Shown: positions 17,525 to 27,633 of the stretch, in pieces
How the letters are laid out: the number at the start of each line of letters is the position of its first letter
Position numbering within the stretch: the stretch's first letter is position 1
Assembly (NCBI RefSeq): GCF_024622505.1
Contig: NZ_JANKAS010000002.1
Coordinates: forward strand, 62,001-126,000
From: Irregularibacter muris
GTDB lineage: Bacteria > Bacillota > Clostridia > Eubacteriales > Garciellaceae
Length of the DNA stretch: 64,000 bases
Reading direction: 5' to 3'
The notes under the pieces: generated by a model
Seen by the model: the letters and a program-made list of their open reading frames with translations, nothing else
What the model was told of the DNA's origin: nothing
The model's database searches: none
Program-made: the position numbers and the translations under genes

Positions 17525-18886
17525 ATGAAACAATATATAGTAAATGTATTATTTGATAAGTGGCAGGGCTATCATCCAATTTCATGGCAAGGAGAGACAG
17601 AGGATTATTTTGCACTATATAATGTACATCATTCCATATATCCGAAAAGATATTCTGGCTATCGTATTTTACAAAGATTGAATAGTCAGCATAATAAATG
17701 CACAGTAGAAAATGAATATTTCTATCAGGATGATTCATTAAGTCAAGAAGATTTTATTAAACATATTCCTATAAATCACTATATATGCAGTCCAAGCATT
17801 TTGGGGGAGGAATTTGTTTATCGTATTGTATTACCCATCACTCCCCCCAGTTCCTTTTTTGATGGTTTTCGTAGTGGCTATTATATTCGTAATGTGGAAG
17901 AATGCTATAATCCAAGGGTTTATCATGATCCCTTCACTTTTTCTACCTTAAAGGAATCATGCTTTATTTACATAAATGAGGGCCAAGCAATTTTAGAGAC
18001 TATAGATTGGAAAATCTATCCTCATGTGGGACGAGATTTTTTAATAAAACAAGAGGATATAGAAGGATTTGTAAAAAATATGGAAAAATGGGGCTGGCAT
18101 CTTCAATACCCACTTTTTTCTGAAAAAGATGTTTATGACCGTCTCAAAAGAAAAGAAAATCAAATCCAAGAACTAAAAAACCTTTTTAAAGATCAAAACA
18201 TAAGAGAAAAATATATATATAGAATATTTCAATGTATCCATAAGCAGCAACTAGAGCAACTAAAGGGAGAAGTATATATTGAAATTGCTGATATTAGAAA
18301 TTCCCTAGTTCTGATTTGGGATGAGGCCTTAGAATTGAAAAATATATATAGAAAATTTCGGCCCTTAGAAAAAGCTCCGGAGATCAATTTAGAGGATATT
18401 CAAGAATTATATGGAAGAGTTAGTGAAATAGCCCTTAAAGAAACTTCAGGAAAACATAGAATTTTAAGTGAAATGCTGGAAACTATACAATGGAAGAAAA
18501 AATACATTGAATACTTTTCAGATTTTAATCTATTGAAGGATTGGATATTTACAGCAATGGAACCTCTTCATGCATTTTCTGCTCAATTAGAAATAAAAGA
18601 TAAAAATCAATATTTTAATACTGAAAACTTACACAAACAGCTTATATTTGGCAGTAATAAATACACAATTTCCTTTGATGAAAGAATAAAGGTAGAACCA
18701 AGGCTAAATAAGAAAGACAAAACTCCCCAAGAGCAATTAAAGATTTTGCTAAAGGATTATAAAAATATACCAGAACCCTATACCAAAAAAATGATAGAAA
18801 AACAAAAAGAAAATTTGGAAATCACCATGAAAATGATAAAAGAAATGAAATCCTTATATTTAGATAACTCTAAGGAGAGAACATAA
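17525..18886 (+). CDS. Unknown protein A of a MoxR/VWA operon
   Basis: A 453-residue soluble protein that I do not recognise. The N-terminal ~195 residues are rich in aromatic residues (GYHPISWQGETEDYF, EKWGWHLQYPLF). Residues ~205-250 look like a charged coiled coil (KRKENQIQELKNLF), and the rest is helical with a lysine-rich tail. No signal peptide or membrane segment. It is first in a tight operon with an AAA+ ATPase and a VWA protein, so it may be a substrate, adaptor or regulator of that pair. The gap to the next gene is 2 bases. Confidence 0.7.
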   Translation: MKQYIVNVLFDKWQGYHPISWQGETEDYFALYNVHHSIYPKRYSGYRILQRLNSQHNKCTVENEYFYQDDSLSQEDFIKHIPINHYICSPSILGEEFVYRIVLPITPPSSFFDGFRSGYYIRNVEECYNPRVYHDPFTFSTLKESCFIYINEGQAILETIDWKIYPHVGRDFLIKQEDIEGFVKNMEKWGWHLQYPLFSEKDVYDRLKRKENQIQELKNLFKDQNIREKYIYRIFQCIHKQQLEQLKGEVYIEIADIRNSLVLIWDEALELKNIYRKFRPLEKAPEINLEDIQELYGRVSEIALKETSGKHRILSEMLETIQWKKKYIEYFSDFNLLKDWIFTAMEPLHAFSAQLEIKDKNQYFNTENLHKQLIFGSNKYTISFDERIKVEPRLNKKDKTPQEQLKILLKDYKNIPEPYTKKMIEKQKENLEITMKMIKEMKSLYLDNSKERT

Positions 18887-18888
18887 AG

Positions 18889-19389
18889 ATGAAAGAAATA
18901 ATAAATATATTGGTTGAATCCCAAAGAGTGCTTAATGAAATGAAGAAAAATGATGACCAAGGAATTGAAAAAATAAAAGAAAATCACAAAAACTTAGAAA
19001 AATGTTTATCAGACAAAGAAAATCATACGGTATACCAGAAATACATAGATATTCATAATATTATTTTAAAAAGTGCCAAGGAATATTTAAATACCGACAA
19101 TGACATTTATAAACTCCAGCCTTTATTTTTCTATTATGATCCATCCAATTATAATATAGAGGACAATACACTAGAATTAAGCCTAGGGGAAAATAAAGTA
19201 ATATTTGATGTAGATAAAAGAAACATACAAGTCCATGATGAATTTTATATTGAAAATGATTCTATCTTTGAAAAAGCAAATATTCCCTTAATGATTCGAA
19301 ATACAATAGCCTATAAAGACGTTGCATCCTTAGAAAAGTTGGAGACCTATATAGAAAATTTAATAAACTACGCCAATAGCATAATCTAA
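18889..19389 (+). CDS. Unknown protein B of a MoxR/VWA operon
   Basis: A 166-residue acidic soluble protein that is not recognised. The first ~70 residues are helical and charged. The rest predicts mixed strands (LELSLGENKVIFDVDKRNIQ). AAGGAG lies 11 bases before ATG 18889, which is 2 bases after the stop of protein A. The close spacing indicates a dedicated partner. No domain, signal peptide or transmembrane segment is seen. Confidence 0.7.
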   Translation: MKEIINILVESQRVLNEMKKNDDQGIEKIKENHKNLEKCLSDKENHTVYQKYIDIHNIILKSAKEYLNTDNDIYKLQPLFFYYDPSNYNIEDNTLELSLGENKVIFDVDKRNIQVHDEFYIENDSIFEKANIPLMIRNTIAYKDVASLEKLETYIENLINYANSII

Positions 19390-19430
19390 GACAAAATCAT
19401 CAAAGATAAAAACTAGAGAGGAGTATGATG

Positions 19431-20657
19431 ATGGAAAAAATAAATATGAAGAAAGAAAATTACTCTATAGAATCTATTTCACAAAAATTACTAAAGATAC
19501 AAAGATGCATTAATGAGAAATACGTTGAGCTAGAAGATTATGTTTCGGCTATTCTAATGGCATTGGTTTCTAGATCCAACATTATTGCCCTAGGACCTCC
19601 AGGAACAGCAAAGTCGGCGGTCATAAGAGATCTAGTGGATTTAATAGACTTTGATACCAAAGAAAAAACTCCCTACTTTTGGTTTCAATTAGGGGAGGAT
19701 ATTCATCCTAATAATGTATTTGGGGCACCAGATTTAGAATATTACAAAAAGACCAGCATTACCAGAAGAAACTACAAGGGTTTCTTGCCGGACAGTCTTA
19801 TTGTATACGGAGCAGAATTTTACAGGCTAAATGAACAGATCGCTAACTCAGGTCTCATCACCATCATGAATGAAGGAGAATTTAAAAACGGGACAGAAAC
19901 AGTAAAAACCAATATAAGGCTTTTCATGGCGGACACCAACTTTTTTCCAAAATCTGCAAGGGACCTTGATGAAGATGATGATTTTGATCGTAAATTACAG
20001 GCTATTCATGATCGATTCCTGATTAGGGTTAAGGTAGAGGGAGTACAGGATTTTGACAATCAAGTAAAAATGCTTCTTATGAAAGATGAATTAAATTGTG
20101 ATGTGAATTTAAATATACAGGAAATAATATATATTCAAGAGTACTTAGACAATATAGAATTGCCTATATTTATTGCAGAACAAATGGTAAAGATAGCCAG
20201 TGGGCTGAGGGATAAACACAATATTTTCATATCCCCCCGTAGACTGAAAAATGCAAGAAATGTTGTAAAGGCCAATGCACTTTTACATGGGAGAGAAACT
20301 GTTGAATTAATAGACCTACAACCTTTAAAATTTGTATTTTGGGAAAATGAGGAGGACATCCCCTATGTAGAAGATGCAGTGGATGATGCTCTGCATGTAG
20401 TGGAAAAAGAGGCGGCGGAGTATAGACAAGTGGTTGAAAGTATATTAGGAGGGTTGACTAGAAATATAAAGGGTGTCAATAGTGAAAAAACTGCAGAGGC
20501 ATACTTTGAAGCCATAAAGGATGTAGATATCCTATTGGAGAGAATCCTAACCCAATATCCAGATGTAGATAAATATCAAGAGATTCAAGAGATATATGAA
20601 TTTATTAAGGATAGAAAAATGGATTTGTATGGTAAATATTTAGAATTCCAAGCATAG
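19431..20657 (+). CDS. MoxR/RavA-type AAA+ ATPase with Asn in place of Walker B Asp
   Basis: A 408-residue AAA+ ATPase. Walker A is GPPGTAKS (55-62). Sensor 1 ends at N170 (FMADTN), and the arginine finger is R195 (HDRFLIRV). The Walker B region reads EFYRLNE (129-135): the usual Asp-Glu is Asn-Glu, so the Mg-binding Asp is replaced while the catalytic Glu stays. ATG 19431 is chosen over ATGs 19425/19428 because AGGAG (19419-19423) is spaced 7 bases away. MoxR ATPases work with VWA proteins to remodel or insert metals into partner proteins; the VWA gene is directly downstream. Confidence 0.88.
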   Translation: MEKINMKKENYSIESISQKLLKIQRCINEKYVELEDYVSAILMALVSRSNIIALGPPGTAKSAVIRDLVDLIDFDTKEKTPYFWFQLGEDIHPNNVFGAPDLEYYKKTSITRRNYKGFLPDSLIVYGAEFYRLNEQIANSGLITIMNEGEFKNGTETVKTNIRLFMADTNFFPKSARDLDEDDDFDRKLQAIHDRFLIRVKVEGVQDFDNQVKMLLMKDELNCDVNLNIQEIIYIQEYLDNIELPIFIAEQMVKIASGLRDKHNIFISPRRLKNARNVVKANALLHGRETVELIDLQPLKFVFWENEEDIPYVEDAVDDALHVVEKEAAEYRQVVESILGGLTRNIKGVNSEKTAEAYFEAIKDVDILLERILTQYPDVDKYQEIQEIYEFIKDRKMDLYGKYLEFQA

Positions 20658-20669
20658 AAGGTGAGAAAT

Positions 20670-22550
20670 ATGACTAACAATTCCTTTGAAAAATATCATC
20701 AAAGTCAATATTTGTATGAAAATAATGTCATTTTATGCAATCTACTGGACAAGGATTTCTTTTTTGAATTTTACAGAGAGTCCAAAATTCTTGCACAAAT
20801 GAATGAAAAGGGAGAAAAAGTATTTCCCTTTTTTCATTATATGATAGAAGATATGTTCTATACCCTTTATAAAATGGTAATTACTCTAAAGGAAGAATTA
20901 GAAATTTCCCAAAAAGTGAAACCCCACCGTCTTTTAATCAATGAAGTTTTAAAGACAAAAAATGTAAGGCATTTAAGAAGACGTACCAAAGGAAATTTAA
21001 TTAATAGTTATCATGCTTTACATTTTTATATAGAGTGGCTTTTAGAATTCATACAAAGAGAAGAGATTTTAAAATTATTAGAAGAAAGAAAGGATATAGC
21101 TGAGGAAATAAAAACCCTAGAAGAAGAATTAGAAAAACAACAACAAAAGAAGGAGACTATAGAGGAAGAAATAGAAGACTTCAATCAACCCTGTGAGCCT
21201 GATGCACAACAACAATCTGAGGAGCAGAAACAGAAGACAGAGGAAAAAGCAGAGAAACAAGAAAAGGATGACTTGGATATCCCCCAGGGGAATGATGAAA
21301 AAGATCCTCAAGGAGGACAAATTGATGAAGTAGAAGATGAAGGGCAAGCTTCAGATGATAGCATGCTCCAAGAGAATATGGAGGCAGAAAAATATCAAAA
21401 AGGGGATAGGGAAGACACAGGAGAATCCGTAGCTGGCCAGGGAGAACCATCCACAGATAATCATCTAGAACAAAATAAGGACAACTCGGCTGCACCTAAG
21501 GAATTAAGCGAAGAGCAACTACAGCTAGAATTACAGCTAATCAGCAAAAAAATAGAAGAATATGAGGAAAAATTACAAGAACTTCAACAAGAGGATCAGA
21601 TTATTCTAGATGAATATGAAAGAAAACTATCGGAAGAAAATATGGAAGAGGTAGCAGATAAGGCTATTTTCATTCTAGAAGATGTAGAGGACAAAGTTCA
21701 GAGTTTTGGAGGACAGACTGAGGAGATGAAACAACTATCCTTTGATACTATTCTAAAGCTTTCACAAACCTTTAGAGATCCCAAAATGGAACAATTCCTA
21801 AAAAAAATCGGGAAAACTCGAGCTCTAGCCCGTAAGGGGCAACAAAAAAGAAAAAAGAAGTTTCAGGGTATTGAATCCCGAAGAGTCATGTCTGATGATT
21901 TAAATAGCATCACCGAAGATGAATATCTAAACCTTGGAATAGGAATTGAAGAAATTGAAATGGATTTTTATAATCGATATTTAAATGCTCAACTTTCTAC
22001 ATGGATGGGAGCCAAAGTGGAGAAAAAGAAAAAGGGGCCTATCATTGTATGCTATGATGGATCGGCTAGCATGGAGGGGCAAAGAATAGAGGCAACAAAA
22101 GCTCACCTATTGGCCTTTATGGATGTGGCCAGAAAACAAAAAAGAAAAATGTTAACTATCCAATTTAGTTCCGCTCAGGATGATTTATATATTGTAGAAC
22201 TAGAACCTAGAAGGGGAAATCTAAAAGAGGTAGTGGAAATTATAGAAGGCTATATAGGCAAGGGAACAGATTTCAAAAAACCCCTTATAAAATCTCTGGA
22301 ATATATAGGTGATTTGGGATATAAAGATGCGGATATCATTTTTATGACAGATGGGGAGAGTGTTATTGAAGAGAAATTTAAAAAAGAATTTTTAGAGCAT
22401 AAGAAAAAATATAAATTCAATATGTATACTATACTTATTAATTATAAAAGAAGAGAATATAAAGACATACAATCCCTTTCTGACGAAGTATATTATGTCT
22501 ACGGTGGCAATTGGAACGAAAAAATATCAGAAAAAATATTTTCAATATAA
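20670..22550 (+). CDS. VWA domain protein (CoxE/ViaA-like) partner of the MoxR ATPase
   Basis: A 626-residue cytosolic protein. An N-terminal helical region (1-150) is followed by a long acidic, Gln/Glu-rich linker (about 145-330), then a C-terminal von Willebrand factor A domain. The MIDAS metal site is complete: D463-G-S-A-S467, T533 (GKGTDF) and TDGE near 560-563. The layout matches ViaA/CoxE-type partners of MoxR ATPases. ATG 20670 is preferred to GTG 20661 because AGAAGGTGAG is spaced for it. It ends the four-gene operon. The target is unknown. Confidence 0.85.
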   Translation: MTNNSFEKYHQSQYLYENNVILCNLLDKDFFFEFYRESKILAQMNEKGEKVFPFFHYMIEDMFYTLYKMVITLKEELEISQKVKPHRLLINEVLKTKNVRHLRRRTKGNLINSYHALHFYIEWLLEFIQREEILKLLEERKDIAEEIKTLEEELEKQQQKKETIEEEIEDFNQPCEPDAQQQSEEQKQKTEEKAEKQEKDDLDIPQGNDEKDPQGGQIDEVEDEGQASDDSMLQENMEAEKYQKGDREDTGESVAGQGEPSTDNHLEQNKDNSAAPKELSEEQLQLELQLISKKIEEYEEKLQELQQEDQIILDEYERKLSEENMEEVADKAIFILEDVEDKVQSFGGQTEEMKQLSFDTILKLSQTFRDPKMEQFLKKIGKTRALARKGQQKRKKKFQGIESRRVMSDDLNSITEDEYLNLGIGIEEIEMDFYNRYLNAQLSTWMGAKVEKKKKGPIIVCYDGSASMEGQRIEATKAHLLAFMDVARKQKRKMLTIQFSSAQDDLYIVELEPRRGNLKEVVEIIEGYIGKGTDFKKPLIKSLEYIGDLGYKDADIIFMTDGESVIEEKFKKEFLEHKKKYKFNMYTILINYKRREYKDIQSLSDEVYYVYGGNWNEKISEKIFSI

Positions 22551-22601
22551 AACTAACCCGTGCTTATCTAATCATTGCCTAGGCAATAAACAACTTTCAA
22601 C

Positions 22602-22649
22602 ATCTTTTTCACCAGAAAGAAATATCTAGTCGAAAAAGATAATTTTTTA
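22602..22649 (+). terminator. Possible terminator after the VWA gene
   Basis: ATCTTTTTC (22602-22610) can pair with GAAAAAGAT (22632-22640), then AATTTTTT. The loop is long (21 bases). Just upstream is the perfect palindrome ATTGCCTAGGCAAT at 22574-22587, purpose unclear. Confidence 0.45.
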
Positions 22650-22764
22650 GCATATCAATAAATAAAAGCTATAGATAAAGCCTTCCAAATATGTTTTATT
22701 GAGTTATAATAGTAGTGTCATAAAATCCACGGGAATTTATTAAATAATGAATAGGAGTGGTTCA

Positions 22765-23997
22765 ATGAATTTTGAAAAAGTACAGAAGGTAGATCCTCAA
22801 GTAGCAGAAGCCATGAAATTAGAACTAAACCGTCAAAGAAACAATATAGAACTAATCGCCTCAGAAAACTTTGTATCTCCAGCTGTTATGCAGGCCATGG
22901 GTAGTCCACTGACCAATAAATATGCAGAAGGATATCCAGGGAAAAGATATTATGGTGGATGTGAATACGTGGATATTGTAGAAGATCTTGCTAGAGATAG
23001 ACTCAAAGAATTATTTGGAGCAGAACATGCCAATGTCCAACCCCATTCAGGTGCTCAGGCAAATATGGCCGTTTACTTTGCGTTTTTAAAGCCAGGAGAT
23101 AAGGTCTTAGGAATGAATTTATCCCATGGAGGACACCTTACCCACGGAAGTCCTGTCAATATCTCTGGTACATATTTTGATTTTATTGATTATGGTGTAG
23201 ATAAAGATAGGGAAACAATAAACTATGAGGAACTAGAAAAGAGTGCACTGGAAAATAAGCCCAAAATGATTGTGGCAGGAGCTAGTGCTTACCCTAGAAT
23301 CATAGATTTTGAAAGAATCAGTAAAATTACAAATAAAATAAATGCTTATTTTATGGTGGATATGGCTCATATAGCAGGTCTAGTAGCTGCCGGTCTTCAT
23401 CCTAATCCTGTTCCTTTTGCTGATTTTGTGACATCGACTACCCACAAAACTTTACGAGGGCCTAGAGGAGGCATCATACTCTGCAAAGAAAAATATGCCA
23501 AAGCTATTGATAAAGCAATATTCCCTGGTACTCAAGGGGGACCCTTAATGCACGTGATTGCTGCTAAAGCTGTAAGTTTTAAAGAAGCTTTAACTTCAGA
23601 GTTTAAAAAATACCAACAACAAATCCTGAATAATGCAAGAGCCTTAGCAGAAACCTTAAAAGAAAAAGGATTTAAGCTAGTATCTGACGGGACAGATAAT
23701 CACTTAATTCTTATGGATTTAAGAAACCATAATATTACAGGTAAGGACGCAGAAAAGCGATTGGATGAAGTGGGTGTGACAGTCAATAAAAACACTATAC
23801 CCTTTGATCCAGAAAGCCCCTTTATCACCAGTGGCATTAGAATTGGGACCCCCGCTGTAACCACTAGGGGCATGAAGGAAGAAGATATGAAAGAAATTGC
23901 AGAAATCATCCATCTTACCTTAACCCAATGGGATAATAGTCAAGATAAGATAAGGGAAATGGTTGCCAACCTCTGTAGACGTTATCCCCTATATTAA
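22765..23997 (+). CDS. glyA: Serine hydroxymethyltransferase
   Basis: A 410-residue PLP enzyme interconverting serine and glycine with tetrahydrofolate, the main one-carbon source. Family signatures are [19 protein letters not shown] and [10 protein letters not shown]. The Schiff-base lysine is K228 in [15 protein letters not shown] 22765 follows AGGAGTGG; the upstream ATG 22747 lacks a good site. A TATAAT at 22705-22710 probably belongs to its promoter, but the -35 is weak. Length and motifs are normal. Confidence 0.97.
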   Translation: MNFEKVQKVDPQVAEAMKLELNRQRNNIELIASENFVSPAVMQAMGSPLTNKYAEGYPGKRYYGGCEYVDIVEDLARDRLKELFGAEHANVQPHSGAQANMAVYFAFLKPGDKVLGMNLSHGGHLTHGSPVNISGTYFDFIDYGVDKDRETINYEELEKSALENKPKMIVAGASAYPRIIDFERISKITNKINAYFMVDMAHIAGLVAAGLHPNPVPFADFVTSTTHKTLRGPRGGIILCKEKYAKAIDKAIFPGTQGGPLMHVIAAKAVSFKEALTSEFKKYQQQILNNARALAETLKEKGFKLVSDGTDNHLILMDLRNHNITGKDAEKRLDEVGVTVNKNTIPFDPESPFITSGIRIGTPAVTTRGMKEEDMKEIAEIIHLTLTQWDNSQDKIREMVANLCRRYPLY

Positions 23998-24014
23998 AAT
24001 CCATGCAAATGCGG

Positions 24015-24042
24015 AGAACGATCTTAGGATCGTTCTTTTTCT
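24015..24042 (+). terminator. Terminator of glyA
   Basis: AGAACGATC (24015-24023) pairs with GATCGTTCT (24028-24036) over a TTAG loop, then a T run. Confidence 0.88.
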
Positions 24043-24118
24043 GCAAAAAAGAAGGGGTTTTCTTGAGAAACTTAGAATACATCCAATAGAATAAAATTTA
24101 AGAAAAATAGGTGCAAAA

Positions 24119-26173
24119 ATGATAAAAAGAAATAAGCCACTAATCAACTTTATTAAGAATATGGACCAAAATATTTATTCCATTCAGGGCCAACAAAAAG
24201 AATATGTGATGATAAAAGTAGCTTTACTCAAATGGCTAATAGACCATTATTACATTCAATGGGATTTAATAATAAGAGAAAGTTTAAATAGAGATTTTAC
24301 CTTTCAAAACATTGTATATTGGTGGGGCAAAAAAAAGATAAATCTTATAGAAGAAAAGCATCATCCATTAAAGCCCCAGGAATGGAATTCCTTACAGGAA
24401 ATATTATTGGATGTACCTATATTTTCAAAAGAAAGCTCTACTATTTTAGGTGAAGTATATCAGTACATCAATCATCTATCCAAAAGAAAAAAGGAAGGAA
24501 TGTTTTATACTCCTTTTTTTGTTATTGAATTTATGTTAAAAGACAAAATGAAAAATTGGCAACTAGAGGATAAAATCATTGATCCAGCATGTGGATGTGG
24601 ATTTTTTTTGGGAGTAGCCTATGATGAACTAACAAACTACTATATGGAGAATCCTCGACTTTTGGGAAAGGATAAAGATAAAATTCATCAGCATATCCTA
24701 AAACACCATTTATATGGAATAGAAAAAAATCCAATAGCCGTTGCGATTACAAAATTAGTATTGCTGTTAAAACATAAAAATCTTATCCCCATAGATATGC
24801 ATATCCTTTGTGAAGATTCTCTTTTAGGAGATATAGAGTCAATTAAAGACAGAGATTTTAGGCTTGTCATAGGGAATCCACCCTATGTGGGACATAAAAA
24901 GTTTGATAAACAATACAGAGAGTTATTAAATGAAAAGTATGGACAGGTTTTCCAAGATAAGGGGGATCTTTCCTATTGCTTTTTTCAAAAGGGCATAGGC
25001 TTATTAAAAGAAGGAGGAGAATTATGCTATATCACCTCTCGATACTTTCTAGAAGCTCTAAATGGAGGTCTTTTGAGAGAATATATCCTTAATCACTGTA
25101 AAATAAGAGAAATTATTGATTTTTATGGGCAACGTATTTTAAAGGGAATACAGGTAGACCCTTTGATTATCACTTTAATGCCTAAAGACATCAAAGGGCC
25201 AGGAGAAAATATCATTGAAATATTTAAAATGAAAGTTGCCAAAGAGAATCTGCCTGGTGCGACTATCCTACAAGATATGATCAATAATGGAGAAAGTCGC
25301 TATTTTAATCATTTTAAAATCAATCAAAGAGAACTAGCAAAGGAAGGTTGGAGACTATTACACCCAAGGGCTAAAAGCATTATTGCTAAGATTGAGGAAA
25401 AAAGTTTTGTGAAGCTAGAAGATATTTGCGAAAGTAAACAAGGGATAATAACTGGTAGGGACAAAGCCTTTGTATCAGATCAAAGGATAGCCAAGGGAAA
25501 AAGTCTCCATAGAGATTTATTAAAGCCATGGATTAAGGGGAAAGATATTACCCCCTTCCATATAGCAAAAAGTGAAAAAGTACTTCTATATTCGAATGAC
25601 ATATTAGACATAAACCAATGGCCCCATGAGAATAAACATTTATTGTCCCATAAAAGTTACTTGGAAAAAAGGAGAGAATGTTTGAGGGGGACAAGAAAAT
25701 GGTATGAACTACAGTGGGGAAGAGATAAAGACTTTTTTGAAGGGGAAAAAATAATTTTCCCCTATAAGGCCAGTAGCAACCGATTTGCCTTGGATAGCAG
25801 GGGATATTTTTACAGTGCTGATATTTATGGCCTTAGAGTAAAGAAAAAGGATGTCCAAGTCATATCCCACGAGGTCTTGACATTACTATTAAATACCAAA
25901 GTATATGAATTTTATTTTAAAGGCTTTGCCAAAAAGCTAGGAGAAAGCTTATATGAGTATTATCCTAATACCCTAATGCAGTTATCTATGCCCCAGTGGA
26001 GTGATGAAGAGCACAACTTTCTAAAAACCAATTACCAGTTATTAATGAAATATTCAAAAGAAGGAAATGAGAAAAAGGTAAAGAATATAATGAACAGAGT
26101 AGATCAATGGTTATTTGACTATTTTGGGTTTAACCATGAGGAAAGAAAACATATAACTAAACTATACTTATGA
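24119..26173 (+). CDS. CamA-like orphan N6-adenine DNA methyltransferase (type IIG/Eco57I-like)
   Basis: A 684-residue class gamma adenine methyltransferase. SAM motif I is DPACGCGFF (155-163) and catalytic motif IV is NPPY (253-256). The C-terminal third is a TaqI/CamA-type target recognition domain. Several blocks match what I recall of Clostridioides difficile CamA: GNPPYVGHKKFDK, QGIITGRDKAF, RKWYELQWGRDK and YYPNTLMQ. CamA (~577 residues) methylates the last A of CAAAAA and affects sporulation and biofilm; this protein has an extra ~100 N-terminal residues. No restriction endonuclease or nuclease motif is seen nearby or within it. Start ATG 24119 has a modest AGGTG site. Confidence 0.88.
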   Translation: MIKRNKPLINFIKNMDQNIYSIQGQQKEYVMIKVALLKWLIDHYYIQWDLIIRESLNRDFTFQNIVYWWGKKKINLIEEKHHPLKPQEWNSLQEILLDVPIFSKESSTILGEVYQYINHLSKRKKEGMFYTPFFVIEFMLKDKMKNWQLEDKIIDPACGCGFFLGVAYDELTNYYMENPRLLGKDKDKIHQHILKHHLYGIEKNPIAVAITKLVLLLKHKNLIPIDMHILCEDSLLGDIESIKDRDFRLVIGNPPYVGHKKFDKQYRELLNEKYGQVFQDKGDLSYCFFQKGIGLLKEGGELCYITSRYFLEALNGGLLREYILNHCKIREIIDFYGQRILKGIQVDPLIITLMPKDIKGPGENIIEIFKMKVAKENLPGATILQDMINNGESRYFNHFKINQRELAKEGWRLLHPRAKSIIAKIEEKSFVKLEDICESKQGIITGRDKAFVSDQRIAKGKSLHRDLLKPWIKGKDITPFHIAKSEKVLLYSNDILDINQWPHENKHLLSHKSYLEKRRECLRGTRKWYELQWGRDKDFFEGEKIIFPYKASSNRFALDSRGYFYSADIYGLRVKKKDVQVISHEVLTLLLNTKVYEFYFKGFAKKLGESLYEYYPNTLMQLSMPQWSDEEHNFLKTNYQLLMKYSKEGNEKKVKNIMNRVDQWLFDYFGFNHEERKHITKLYL

Positions 26174-26289
26174 TATAATATGGAAATAGATCATAGAAAG
26201 TCAACTTTATTCTAACTAAAAATACTAAGAGATTGTCTTTACATAAATTAAATATAAATTTATTATCTGTGTTAAAAAGGATGATAACC

Positions 26290-27633
26290 ATGGAAAATAT
26301 GAATTTTTTTGAACTCAATAAAAACACCCAATTAAAAAAGAAAGCCCCTCTTTCCACCCGCATGCGACCTAAAACTTTAGAGGATTTTGTAGGCCAGGAC
26401 CATATCATTGGTAAGGAAAAGCTATTATATAGAGCCATAAAGGCCGATAAAATCACATCCCTTATCTTTTATGGCCCTCCGGGCACTGGAAAAACAACAC
26501 TGGCAAAAATCATCGCCAATACAACCCAATCTTCCTTCGAACAACTCAACGCGGTGACATCAGGAGTAAGTGATATCCGAAGAGTGATTAAGGAGGCAGG
26601 GGATCGCCTAGGAATGTATAATAAAAAAACAATATTGTTTATAGACGAGATTCATCGCTTTAACAAAAGTCAACAGGATGCGCTATTACCCTCGGTGGAG
26701 GAAGGGACTGTGGTCCTCATTGGTGCCACCACGGAAAATCCCTATTTTGAAGTAAACTCACCCCTAGTATCCCGCTCAAGAGTTTTTCAGTTAAAATCCT
26801 TAGAAAAAGAAGATATTATAAAAATCTTACATAAGGCACTACAGGATAAAAGGGCAGGTCTGGGGAATTTAAACACCGATATAACATCAGAGGCCTTAGA
26901 GCACTTAGCAAATACCTGCAATGGTGATGCTAGGACCGCTCTAAATGCATTAGAACTAGCCGTACTTACAACAGCACCTAACCAAGAAAACAATAAAATT
27001 ATTATTGATTTAGAAGTTGCCCAGGAGTGTATACAAAAAAGGGCCTTGGTTTATGAAAAAAATGGGGATAATCACTATGATACCGTATCAGCCTTTATAA
27101 AAAGTATGAGAGGCTCTGATCCTGATGCAGCCTTATATTGGCTTGCTAAAATGATCTATGCCGGAGAAGATCCAAAATTTATCGCTCGAAGGATTATTAT
27201 ATTTGCATCAGAGGACATTGGAAATGCCGATCCCCAAGCTTTGAGTCTGGCGGTATCTACCGCAAAAGCTGTAGAATTTGTGGGTTTTCCGGAGGCTAGA
27301 ATTATTTTATCCCAGGCTGTGACATATCTGGCTACAGCTCCCAAGAGTAATGCTGCTTGTATAGCAATCCAAAACGCTTTAAAGGATGTAGAGCACAAAA
27401 AAACAGGATCAGTTCCTCTGCATTTAAGAGATGCTCACTATAAAGGAGCTTCCCAATTAGGTCATGGCAAAGGATATCAATATCCTCATGACTACCCAAA
27501 ATCCTATGTTGACCAGCAATACTTACCGGAGGAACTTAAAGATACCGTGTATTATTGTCCCACTGGCCATGGTTATGAAAAGACTATCAAAGAGAGAATG
27601 GAAAACTTAAAAGGGACGAAAAAGAATGGTTAA
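26290..27633 (+). CDS. rarA: Replication-associated recombination protein A
   Basis: A 447-residue RarA/MgsA clamp-loader-like AAA+ ATPase that acts at stalled replication forks. Walker A is YGPPGTGKTTLA, Walker B FIDEIHRF, sensor 1 GATTENP, and the C-terminus has the family block HLRDAHYKGASQLGHGKGYQYPHDYP. ATG 26290 fits the AAAGGA at 26275-26280; ATG 26281 or 26299 are alternatives, and the TTG 26233 would add an atypical N-terminus. Full length. Confidence 0.95.
   Translation: MENMNFFELNKNTQLKKKAPLSTRMRPKTLEDFVGQDHIIGKEKLLYRAIKADKITSLIFYGPPGTGKTTLAKIIANTTQSSFEQLNAVTSGVSDIRRVIKEAGDRLGMYNKKTILFIDEIHRFNKSQQDALLPSVEEGTVVLIGATTENPYFEVNSPLVSRSRVFQLKSLEKEDIIKILHKALQDKRAGLGNLNTDITSEALEHLANTCNGDARTALNALELAVLTTAPNQENNKIIIDLEVAQECIQKRALVYEKNGDNHYDTVSAFIKSMRGSDPDAALYWLAKMIYAGEDPKFIARRIIIFASEDIGNADPQALSLAVSTAKAVEFVGFPEARIILSQAVTYLATAPKSNAACIAIQNALKDVEHKKTGSVPLHLRDAHYKGASQLGHGKGYQYPHDYPKSYVDQQYLPEELKDTVYYCPTGHGYEKTIKERMENLKGTKKNG

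Noticed and set aside
22574-22587. The 14-bp perfect palindrome ATTGCCTAGGCAAT after the VWA gene as a regulatory site
   Set aside because: It is not near a promoter hexamer pair and has no T run, so neither operator nor terminator can be supported.
24119-26173. A restriction-modification or BREX/DISARM defence island around the methyltransferase
   Set aside because: Neighbours are glyA and rarA, both housekeeping; no nuclease, helicase or defence gene is adjacent.
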